NCBI GenBank assembly: GCA_947464705.1
Contig: CANHYD010000044.1
Span: 1-10,979 of the forward strand
DNA: 10,979 nucleotides
Origin: Verrucomicrobiota bacterium
Lineage (GTDB): Bacteria > Verrucomicrobiota > Verrucomicrobiia > Limisphaerales > UBA9464
Direction: 5' to 3'
Numbering within the stretch: position 1 is the first letter of the stretch; each line of letters begins with the position of its first letter. Both the position numbers and the translations under genes were made by a program. The notes under the pieces are model-generated. The model worked only from the letters and a program-made list of their open reading frames with translations, made no database searches and was not told where the DNA came from. Below are positions 1-6,519 of the stretch, piece after piece.

Positions 1-183
1 ATCCATCGCTCTCCATCACCAGCATTGGCTCCAACGAAAACGCCAAGCCTCCCCTCACCCTGTGTCCAACCTGGAAGCCTCCTCCCTCTTCAGTCTCCGC
101 CCAGCGCGGGTTCTGGCCAGCAGCTGAATCCTGCCCGTATCACTATTGATTTTGCCATCAATGATGGATGGTCGATTGAATGA
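1..183 (+). other. Open frame entering from left edge, possible 3' end of a CDS
   Basis: The first forward frame is open from the left edge to a TGA at 181-183 (60 codons). Most of it is a Pro/Ser-rich stretch without recognisable family features. The last part reads NPARITIDFAINDGWSIE, which looks somewhat protein-like. The third frame also begins plausibly (SITSIGSNENAKPPLTL) but stops at 147-149, so a frameshifted or decayed gene end is possible. No family was recognised. The rest of the stretch up to 381 holds no convincing gene. Its only visible structures are a 6-bp inverted repeat (145-150 with 157-162) and the palindrome cluster at 330-372. Confidence 0.2.
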
Positions 184-329
184 TTCGCTTCGGATTTAGC
201 CCCCTGGTCACCCCTCCTCGACAGCCAAACACGACAACTCGGCACCCGTTCGCCTCCTCCCCAAAGCCAAAGACCTCCGAACGCTTTCCGGAGCATCGGT
301 TTGCGAGGCTGGCAACAGCAGCCTTTTCA

Positions 330-372
330 GATCAGATACTTGATCCGATGAGTCGGATCAGGGTCTCCTGAT
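330..372 (+). promoter_or_regulatory. Three overlapping, mutually exclusive palindromes upstream of the first gene
   Basis: Three inverted repeats overlap end to end: GATCA (330-334) with TGATC (341-345); TGATCCGA (341-348) with TCGGATCA (353-360) around a TGAG loop, extendable to 339-362 with one G-U pair; and ATCAGG (357-362) with CCTGAT (367-372) around GTCT. Each shares an arm with its neighbour, so only some can form at once. No T-run follows, so this does not look like a simple terminator. It lies 9 bases before the start at 382. It could be an operator cluster with GATCA half-sites or a switching 5' leader; the function is inferred. Confidence 0.35.
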
Positions 373-381
373 GACCACCCC

Positions 382-2469
382 ATGTATTTTACGATGCGTA
401 CCGTAAATCGCTATGAGCACAGGTCGCCGAGCCTGTCCCTAATTCTCGTTCTGACTCTGGTTTTTGTGTCTGTTCAGACGCCGACGAGAAGCCTCTTGGC
501 TGATGGTCCATCGGACAATTCGTCTGAAACCGTTCGACGAGTCCCACCGGTGGGAATCGCCATCTCCGAATCGATCCGGCAAGAGCTCAGTGCCGAGGCA
601 AAGATGCTGGAGGCCAATCTCGCCGAGGCTCGATTACGCTGGTCCCGTAATCCACAGCAACTGAGGCATTGGGCAGACATCGCGATTTTCAGCAAATCCG
701 TGGACTGGGCGCTGCGCTACCAGGAGATCTTCAAGACCAACGAGGTGGATTCCGCTCGTTTGCAGTTGAAGACGGCCACCGACCGATTGCAGGCACTGGA
801 TAAGGGACAGGCTCCTTGGACGGATGTTCCTGGGCCCACGGTTGGCGGATATGTGTCCCGGATTGATGGATCCGTGCAACCGTTCGGGTTGGTGATTCCG
901 CACGGGTGGCGCCCCAACTCCGGCAGACAGTGGCGCCTGGATTTCTGGTTCCATGGTCGGGGCGAAACACTGAGCGAATTGGCCTTCATCGCCGATAGAA
1001 TGAAGAACATCGGGGAATTCTCACCCCCGGACACCTTCGTCCTGCACCTCTATGGGCGCTATTGCAACGGCAGCCGATTCGCCGGAGAGACCGATTTCTG
1101 GGAGGCCTTCGAGGAGGTCCGACGGCGCTATCCAATTGATGAAAATCGCCTGATCGTTCGAGGGTTTTCGCTCGGTGGCGCTTCTGCTTGGCACTTTGCC
1201 GTGCACCACGCGGCACGCTGGGCCGCTGCCGCCCCTGGGGCCGGATTCAGCGAGACGGCAGAATTTCTCCGAGTCTTCCAGCAGGAGCAACTCCGCCCCG
1301 CCCTATGGGAACAGAAACTTTGGCGCCTCCATGATGCGACCGCGAATGCGGTCAATGTGTCCATGGTGCCACTGATCGCCTACAGTGGGGAAGAGGACCG
1401 CCAAATCCAGGCTGCAGAAGCAATGCGGGCCGCGTTACGGGCCGAGGGCATGGAACTGACCCACCTGATCGGCCCCAAAACGGGGCATAAATACGAGGCG
1501 AGCGCCAAAGCAGAACTGAATCGCCGGTTGGATGCATTAGCGGCAGTAGGCCGCACCCGAGTCCCGCGTGAAGTGCGCATGGTGACCCATTCGTTGCGAT
1601 ATCCGCAGATGGCTTGGGTGACGGTCGACGCCTTGACTGAACACTGGGAGCCAGGACGGGTAACAGCGCAACTCCCGGATGGGGACAGGCTCCTACGGGT
1701 CGAGGCCGACGGAGTGGAAGCTCTGACTCTTGAATTCGGCCCGGGCGAGGCCCCGTTCCCAGTCCACCAGCCCGTTCGTGTGGCTTTCGCCGGAACGGAC
1801 AACACAGTGATCCTGGAATCCACCCGACCCGGAACCGATCGTTCTTGGAAGGCCAGCTTCCACCGCAAGAACGGGGTCTGGAGGACTGGTCCGGATCTGA
1901 CAGTAGGGCTGCGCAAACGTCACGGCCTCCAGGGTCCCATCGACGACGCCTTCATGGATTCTTTCATGATGGTGCTGCCAACTGGAACACCGCTGAACAC
2001 CGCGGCCGGCACTTGGGTGAAGAGCGAGTCCACCCGAGCCATTGAGCATTGGCGACGTCACTATCGCGGTGATGCCCGACAGAAGTCCGACAAGGATGTG
2101 TCGGAAGCGGATATCCGCGATCACAACCTGGTCCTATGGGGAGATCCTTCGAGCAACCAACTGCTCGCCAAACTGGCCTCGTCACTCCCCATTCGCTGGG
2201 AGAAGGACCGCATCGTGGTGGGCGAGCAATCCTTTGCCACCGACACCCATGTTCCGATCCTGGTGTTCCCGAACCCCTGGAATCCCACCCGCTATGTCGT
2301 GCTGAACAGCGGATTCACTTTCCGGGACTACGACTATCTCAACAATGCCCGCCAAACCCCCAAGCTTCCAGACTGGGCCATCATCGACCTCCGGCAGGCG
2401 CCCAATGCTCGTACCCCGGGCGGGATTTCCGCTGCCGGGTTCTTTAGTGAACGTTGGGAACTGCGCTGA
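382..2469 (+). CDS. Secreted alpha/beta-hydrolase (putative esterase / prolyl-oligopeptidase-like)
   Basis: This 695-residue protein is probably exported. A basic N-terminus is followed by a hydrophobic stretch at about residues 18-34, with cleavage likely near residues 38-41; the ATG at 394 (Met5) is an alternative start. No Shine-Dalgarno sequence is visible before either. A helical region (about 55-145) precedes the hydrolase core. The oxyanion-type segment WFHGRGE is near 191-197, the nucleophile elbow GFSLGG places the catalytic Ser at 263, and Asp339 (SGEEDR) and His369 (KTGHKY) complete a plausible triad. The C-terminal half (about 390-695) is beta-rich; segments such as YVVLNSGFTFRDYDYLNNAR match, from memory, large secreted hydrolases of PVC bacteria. 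Substrate is unknown; an ester or peptide bond is expected. Three copies of the RGGGACAGGCT repeat lie inside, one in the signal peptide. It converges on alaS with 25 bases between the stops. Confidence 0.85.
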   Translation: MYFTMRTVNRYEHRSPSLSLILVLTLVFVSVQTPTRSLLADGPSDNSSETVRRVPPVGIAISESIRQELSAEAKMLEANLAEARLRWSRNPQQLRHWADIAIFSKSVDWALRYQEIFKTNEVDSARLQLKTATDRLQALDKGQAPWTDVPGPTVGGYVSRIDGSVQPFGLVIPHGWRPNSGRQWRLDFWFHGRGETLSELAFIADRMKNIGEFSPPDTFVLHLYGRYCNGSRFAGETDFWEAFEEVRRRYPIDENRLIVRGFSLGGASAWHFAVHHAARWAAAAPGAGFSETAEFLRVFQQEQLRPALWEQKLWRLHDATANAVNVSMVPLIAYSGEEDRQIQAAEAMRAALRAEGMELTHLIGPKTGHKYEASAKAELNRRLDALAAVGRTRVPREVRMVTHSLRYPQMAWVTVDALTEHWEPGRVTAQLPDGDRLLRVEADGVEALTLEFGPGEAPFPVHQPVRVAFAGTDNTVILESTRPGTDRSWKASFHRKNGVWRTGPDLTVGLRKRHGLQGPIDDAFMDSFMMVLPTGTPLNTAAGTWVKSESTRAIEHWRRHYRGDARQKSDKDVSEADIRDHNLVLWGDPSSNQLLAKLASSLPIRWEKDRIVVGEQSFATDTHVPILVFPNPWNPTRYVVLNSGFTFRDYDYLNNARQTPKLPDWAIIDLRQAPNARTPGGISAAGFFSERWELR
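430..440 (-). repeat. RGGGACAGGCT repeat copy (in signal-peptide coding region)
   Basis: The + strand reads AGCCTGTCCCT, an exact reverse-orientation copy. It encodes SLS-L (residues 17-20) at the start of the hydrophobic core of the hydrolase signal peptide. It forms a perfect 11-bp inverted pair with the copy at 803-813. Confidence 0.85.
803..813 (+). repeat. RGGGACAGGCT repeat copy
   Basis: Exact forward copy AGGGACAGGCT, read as K-G-Q-A at residues 141-144 of the hydrolase, in the linker between the N-terminal helical region and the catalytic core. Confidence 0.85.
1681..1691 (+). repeat. RGGGACAGGCT repeat copy
   Basis: Exact forward copy GGGGACAGGCT in the C-terminal beta-rich part of the hydrolase. 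It is read in a different frame from the copy at 803, giving G-D-R-L (residues 434-437). Confidence 0.85.
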
Positions 2470-2494
2470 ACTCGAAGGATCCGAGGGTCCTGCT

Positions 2495-5236
2495 TCAGAG
2501 GAGAGTCTTGGCCTTGGCCAGGGCTTCTTCGAGTCGGGCGGCATCCTTGCCACCGCCACGCGCCCCATCCGGACGCCCTCCGCCCTTCCCGCCAATGATC
2601 GGAGCAATGGTTTGGATGAGCTTGCCAGCCTGCACTTTGGCCGTGAACTCCGCAGTCACCGCGGCCACCAAAGCGACGGCACCGGCGGAATGACCTCCCA
2701 GAAGGATGACGCCATTGAACTGAGACTTCAGCACATCCACCACGGTCTGAAGGGTTTCGCCATCGGCCTCGCCCAGATTGGCGATCAACGCCGGGATACC
2801 GTTCAGCGTCTCGGACTTGGCCAACAAGTCCCGAGCCTTGCCAGCCGCCTCGCGCTGGGAGGCGGCCTTGAGGGATTTTTCCAACTCACGACTGTGCGCC
2901 AAGAGCCCCTCGAGCTTTTTCTCCAATTCACCCAGAGGGCTGTTGAGCTTGGCGGCCAATGATCGGATCAGGGCCTCGTCAGCGCGCGCTTTGTCGAGGG
3001 CGGGTATCCCGGCGATGGCCTCGATGCGGCGAACTCCGGCGGCTACCGCCGATTCGCCCAAGATGCGGAACATTCCGATTTCACCCGTGGCACGGGTATG
3101 CGTACCACCGCAAAGCTCCATAGAATAACCATTGAGCTGGGCGGCCTGTCCACCGATCTGCACAACACGGACAATATCGCCATATTTGTCACCGAAGAAC
3201 TGGAGGACATCCTTGCGATTCTTGACCTCGGCGTGGGCAATTTCAACCCACCCTACGTGAGCGTTCTCCACAATACGCTCATTGACCAACCGCTCAATGT
3301 CGATCACCTGCTGAGGCGTCAGCGGGGCGCTGTTGAAGTCGAACGTTAGCTTCTCCGGGGTGACGTTGGACCCCTTTTGGGAGGCTTCCTTGCTGGCCAC
3401 TTCATGGAGAGCCCAATGAAGCAGGTGAGTCACCGTGTGGTGACGTTCGATGGCGTGCCGACGGTTCGCATCGACGCGGAGGTTCACCGATGAGCCAACC
3501 ACTGGAGCGTCACCGCCTTCAATGAAATGGAGCCATACATTGCCGGATTTCTGGGTACTGGCGATGCGCCAGAGATGCCCGGAGCCACTGATCTCGCCGG
3601 TATCTCCCACCTGTCCACCCATCTCCGCGTAGCAGGTTGAAGCATCGAGGATGATGGCGGTCTTGTCTTTCAGCTCGACCACTTCCAAAACCTGAGCACC
3701 GATTTCCAATGCGTCGTACCCAAGGAATCGTGTCGGGGACTTGGTCTCAATTTGCGAGAGTTCGATGACCTGCTTCTTCTGAGAGGCGCGGGCACGGGCT
3801 CGTTGCTCCTCCATCAGTTCTTCAAAACCCGCCTTGTCCACCGACAGTCCGCGCTCGCGGGCCATGAGTTCGGTGAGGTCCAGCGGGAACCCTTGCTCAT
3901 CGTACAACCGGAAGGCGAAAGCGCCCGAGATCTGCGAGGAGGCGGCCTGTGAGGATTCCTTTTCGAACAACTCGATACCTCGATCCAAGGTACGATTGAA
4001 GGCCTCTTCCTCGAGACGCAAGACATCCTTCACCTGCTGCTTGCGGGTGCGAATCTCAGGAAACACATCGCCCATGGTCCGAGCCAGCACGTCGACGAGC
4101 TTGTAGAAGAATGGCTCATGGAACCCCAACGTGCGCCCATAGCGCACCGCGCGGCGCAGGATGCGACGCAGGACATAATTGCGATCGCTGTTGCCGGGCT
4201 GGATGCCGTCGGCAATGGCGAAACTCAGCGTCCGGATATGGTCCGCGATGACCCGGAACGCCACATCGACCTTCTCCTGTTCCGTATCTCCGGTGCTGCC
4301 CTGCTTCGGGAGGGTAGATCCGTATTTCTTGCCACTGAGTTGTTCGATCTCATCGAAGATCGGGCGGAAGATGTCGGTCTCGTAGTTTGAGATCTTCGCG
4401 TTCTGGAAATCCGTGAGCCCTTGGGTGCCTTGGATGATCGAAGTTACCCGCTCAAAGCCCATGCCGGTGTCGACATGTTGTGCCGGCAGCGACGTGAACG
4501 TGCCGTCCGGATTGGCATTGTACTGAATGAACACGTTGTTCCAGATCTCGATGCATCGAGCATCCGAACCGTTGACCAGCTTGGCACCCTCAGCCTGCTC
4601 CTCGACCGATGTTTCACGAGCGCCCGGGCGCAGATCGACATGGATCTCCGTGCAGGGGCCGCAGGGACCGGTCTCGCCCATCATCCAGAAGTTGTCCTTC
4701 TTGCCGCCGTTGACGATGTGGATTTCTGGATCCAGACCTACCGAGCGAAACTTCGTCGCCCACAGTTCCCAGGCCTCCTGATCGCGCTGAGCCGGATCCT
4801 TCTTGGCCACGTTGGGTTGATAGATGGTCGCATAGACGCGCTGCGGCGGAAATTTCCAAACCTCGATCACCAGCTCCCAAGCCCAGTCAATGGCATCCTT
4901 CTTGAAGTAGTCGCCGAAGGACCAATTCCCCAGCATCTCGAAAAAGGTGTGGTGGTAGGTGTCCAGACCGACGTCGTCCAAATCGTTGTGTTTACCGCCG
5001 GCGCGGATGCACTTCTGAGTATCAGCCGCCCGGGTATCGAGTGACGGGATCGATCCGCCCCACTTGGAGACATCGGCCTTCCGTTCGCCCAAGAAGATTG
5101 GGACAAACTGGTTCATTCCGGCATTGGTGAACAGCAGGTTGGGGCTGTCCGGCAATAGGCTGGAGCTAGGAACGATCGTATGCTGCTTGGAATGGAAGAA
5201 GTCCAAGAACGACTGGCGGATCTGGGCGGACGTCAT
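2495..5236 (-). CDS. alaS: Alanyl-tRNA synthetase
   Basis: AlaRS charges tRNA-Ala with alanine in the cytoplasm and edits mischarged Ser/Gly. From the ATG at 5236 the product has 913 residues, close to the usual bacterial length (about 875). It starts in the standard way, MTSAQIRQSFLDFF. The class II catalytic domain holds FTNAGMNQF (about 36-44) and MLGNWSFGDY (101-110), followed by GETGPCGPC (187-195). The editing domain carries the zinc motif HTVTH (His600, His604) and CGGTH (Cys709, His713). The C-terminal DHHA1 domain follows a predicted coiled coil (about 770-815) and holds the glycine-rich IGGKGGGRPDGARGGG (861-876). The frame stays open 57 codons further upstream, but that extension does not resemble AlaRS, so the later start was chosen. 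No clear Shine-Dalgarno is seen. It converges on the upstream hydrolase and is divergent from the receiver gene. It contains no copy of the dispersed repeat. Confidence 0.97.
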   Translation of the reverse strand: MTSAQIRQSFLDFFHSKQHTIVPSSSLLPDSPNLLFTNAGMNQFVPIFLGERKADVSKWGGSIPSLDTRAADTQKCIRAGGKHNDLDDVGLDTYHHTFFEMLGNWSFGDYFKKDAIDWAWELVIEVWKFPPQRVYATIYQPNVAKKDPAQRDQEAWELWATKFRSVGLDPEIHIVNGGKKDNFWMMGETGPCGPCTEIHVDLRPGARETSVEEQAEGAKLVNGSDARCIEIWNNVFIQYNANPDGTFTSLPAQHVDTGMGFERVTSIIQGTQGLTDFQNAKISNYETDIFRPIFDEIEQLSGKKYGSTLPKQGSTGDTEQEKVDVAFRVIADHIRTLSFAIADGIQPGNSDRNYVLRRILRRAVRYGRTLGFHEPFFYKLVDVLARTMGDVFPEIRTRKQQVKDVLRLEEEAFNRTLDRGIELFEKESSQAASSQISGAFAFRLYDEQGFPLDLTELMARERGLSVDKAGFEELMEEQRARARASQKKQVIELSQIETKSPTRFLGYDALEIGAQVLEVVELKDKTAIILDASTCYAEMGGQVGDTGEISGSGHLWRIASTQKSGNVWLHFIEGGDAPVVGSSVNLRVDANRRHAIERHHTVTHLLHWALHEVASKEASQKGSNVTPEKLTFDFNSAPLTPQQVIDIERLVNERIVENAHVGWVEIAHAEVKNRKDVLQFFGDKYGDIVRVVQIGGQAAQLNGYSMELCGGTHTRATGEIGMFRILGESAVAAGVRRIEAIAGIPALDKARADEALIRSLAAKLNSPLGELEKKLEGLLAHSRELEKSLKAASQREAAGKARDLLAKSETLNGIPALIANLGEADGETLQTVVDVLKSQFNGVILLGGHSAGAVALVAAVTAEFTAKVQAGKLIQTIAPIIGGKGGGRPDGARGGGKDAARLEEALAKAKTLL

Positions 5237-5261
5237 GGTATGCGGATCGGGGATTTCAAAA

Positions 5262-5281
5262 CACCCCGGAAACAGGGGGTG
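5262..5281 (-). promoter_or_regulatory. Hairpin plus short T-run in the alaS leader
   Basis: Read in the alaS direction, CACCCC (5281-5276) pairs perfectly with GGGGTG (5267-5262) around an 8-base loop and is followed by TTTTGA. The hairpin ends 25 bases before the alaS start codon. It has the shape of a weak intrinsic terminator or attenuator, but the stem has only 6 bp and the T-run only 4 bases. The rest of the 221-base intergenic region (5237-5457) must also hold divergent promoters for alaS and the receiver gene; no convincing -35/-10 pair could be assigned by eye. Confidence 0.3.
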
Positions 5282-5457
5282 AACATTAAGGATCGGCTGG
5301 AAAATAGGAAGACCCCTGTTTGAGCTGCTTCCGTTCGGAGTGGCACCACCCCGAGATTTCAACCCCGTCAGAATAATCGCACCGACAACTCCCAGAGTCT
5401 CCTCCAATGCCTCAAGCCCTGGGATCGGACGACCGATATTCCCCTCACGATTAACAG

Positions 5458-5856
5458 GTGCCCACCACCAAACAATCCAAGGGTCTGATCCTTCTGGTCG
5501 ATGACGACATCGACCTGCGCGGCATCCTGCATGGATTCCTCGAACGATCCGGGTTCTCGGTCGTCACAGCAGCCAATGGTCGGGAAGCGTTGGAACAGGC
5601 TAAAAACCATCGGGTGGACCTGTTGCTGACCGACCTGATGATGCCTGAAATCCCCGGGATTGAGCTCATCCGCACCGTGCGGCAGAACCACCCGACACTC
5701 CCAATCATCGCGATGTCGGCGGATGCGGATCTGCGAAACGATCGTTCCCTGGAATTGGCGACTGAGGCAGGAGCTCACGTGGTCTTGGAAAAACCGTTCG
5801 CCATGAGCCGGCTGATCCGAGAGGTTCTGAGCCTTCTGGCAGCCTCTAAAGATTAG
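5458..5856 (+). CDS. Stand-alone response regulator receiver protein
   Basis: This 132-residue cytoplasmic protein is a single CheY-like receiver (REC) domain that would accept a phosphoryl group from a histidine kinase. The acidic pocket is DDD at 15-17, the phospho-acceptor is Asp59 in LLLTDLMMP, the switch residue is Ser87 (IIAMSAD), and the conserved Lys112 lies in LEKPF. The domain fills almost the whole protein and no DNA-binding or enzymatic output domain follows, so it probably acts by protein-protein interaction or as a phosphorelay intermediate. The start is GTG; the next residues (PTTKQSKGLILLVDDD) give a normal REC start. No Shine-Dalgarno is evident and no kinase gene lies in the window. 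The stop overlaps the start of the lipoprotein gene by one base. The kinase partner and output are unknown. Confidence 0.92.
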   Translation: MPTTKQSKGLILLVDDDIDLRGILHGFLERSGFSVVTAANGREALEQAKNHRVDLLLTDLMMPEIPGIELIRTVRQNHPTLPIIAMSADADLRNDRSLELATEAGAHVVLEKPFAMSRLIREVLSLLAASKD

Positions 5857-6329
5857 TGAGGAGCGCCAGTCGCTGCATGACTGGATTACAAATCTCGTTT
5901 TTTTCGCTCACAACCGCCGTTCTCTGTGGATGCGGCTCACTCAGCGGCCCTGCTGTGACCTACACAGCGGCTCGGGTCAGCGGCCAAGTCACCGATTCGG
6001 TTACCGGGAAGCCTGTCCCCAACGCCATGGTCGGGCGAACTCTCTGGACACACCGCCGCGGCACAGGCGGTTTCCTGAAGGCTGCCGAGGAACAAGTCTT
6101 GCGACAGGATTTCGCTACCAGTGATGCGGACGGCCGCTTCGTCCTTCCGGAACAGCGGGTGGCCCTGCTATTTTCTCTAGGAGAAACCCGCCCCAATCTC
6201 CGACTAGCAGTGAGTCACTCTCGGCACGCCTCCTGGACGACCAACTACCCCGTCTCGGCACTGGGAAAAGACCCCAATCGGCCCAGTGTGGATGCCGGCA
6301 AGATTTTCCTGTCTCCCCGCAAACCCTGA
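5856..6329 (+). CDS. Small lipoprotein with carboxypeptidase-regulatory-like (Ig/transthyretin-type) domain
   Basis: This 157-residue protein is probably lipid-anchored. After a basic N-terminus (MRSASR) and a hydrophobic segment, the lipobox-like LCGC puts the lipidated Cys at 26. The GTG start at 5856 was preferred because it supplies that basic region; ATG 5877 (Met8) is an alternative, with GAGGAG (5858-5863) 13 bases upstream. The mature part (about 40-155) looks like a single beta-sandwich of the carboxypeptidase regulatory-like type: SGQVTDSVTGKPVPNAMV (42-59) followed by TSDADGRFVLP. Such domains are usually structural or binding modules, not enzymes. GTG shares its first base with the TAG stop of the receiver gene (TAGTG), which suggests translational coupling. 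The codons for KPVP contain an exact repeat copy. The specific function is unknown. Confidence 0.8.
   Translation: MRSASRCMTGLQISFFSLTTAVLCGCGSLSGPAVTYTAARVSGQVTDSVTGKPVPNAMVGRTLWTHRRGTGGFLKAAEEQVLRQDFATSDADGRFVLPEQRVALLFSLGETRPNLRLAVSHSRHASWTTNYPVSALGKDPNRPSVDAGKIFLSPRKP
6010..6020 (-). repeat. RGGGACAGGCT repeat copy (in lipoprotein gene)
   Basis: The + strand reads AGCCTGTCCCC, an exact copy. It falls in the codons for KPVP, part of a motif (GKPVPNA) often found in this fold, so protein constraint could account for this particular copy. Confidence 0.7.
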
Positions 6330-6519
6330 CTCGCTCCTCGATCAATGTTTTCAGCGGATTCCGTCACAAAATCAACGCCCGTCGCCGCAAAAAGAGCCTG
6401 TCCCTAAACGTCCAGTACCCCTGACGAATCGTTCCGACCTTCACGCTCGTGCCGGCCAACTGTTCCATCACCCGACAGCCTGTCCCTCACCCCCCTCAAT
6501 AGCCTGTCCCCTTTTCATC
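6330..6519 (+). other. Intergenic region carrying three repeat copies before the giant sulfatase gene
   Basis: These 190 bases between the lipoprotein stop and the giant gene's ATG hold no convincing gene, although the giant gene's frame happens to be open back through them without an ATG. Three same-orientation repeat copies lie here. No strong terminator or sigma70-type promoter could be identified by eye. There is no Shine-Dalgarno before ATG 6520; a repeat copy occupies that position, ending 9-10 bases upstream of the ATG. Confidence 0.6.
6395..6511 (-). repeat. Three RGGGACAGGCT copies in the intergenic region
   Basis: The + strand reads AGCCTGTCCCT at 6395-6405, AGCCTGTCCCT at 6477-6487 and AGCCTGTCCCC at 6501-6511. 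All three share one orientation, with start-to-start spacings of 82 and 24 bases. Sequence between them is unrelated, so the short word itself is conserved here without any protein constraint. Confidence 0.9.

Noticed and set aside
2470..2494. Shared terminator between the convergent hydrolase and alaS genes
   Set aside because: Only a 4-bp CTCG/CGAG stem without a T-run is visible; too weak to annotate.
2345..2962. Plus-strand 205-codon open frame over the alaS 3' end
   Set aside because: It crosses the end of the hydrolase gene and runs antisense to the conserved DHHA1 region of alaS, with no independent coding evidence.
3143..3153. GGCCTGTCCAC in alaS as a repeat copy
   Set aside because: It has two mismatches to the 10-base core and encodes part of the IGGQAAQ segment of AlaRS, so protein constraint explains it.
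5318..5380. Sigma70-like promoter for the receiver gene (TTGAGC at 5320)
   Set aside because: No -10 hexamer lies at an acceptable spacing downstream.
5237..5407. In-frame N-terminal extension of alaS (57 codons)
   Set aside because: The extension has no resemblance to AlaRS, while MTSAQIRQSF at 5236 is the normal family start; the open frame upstream is probably chance.
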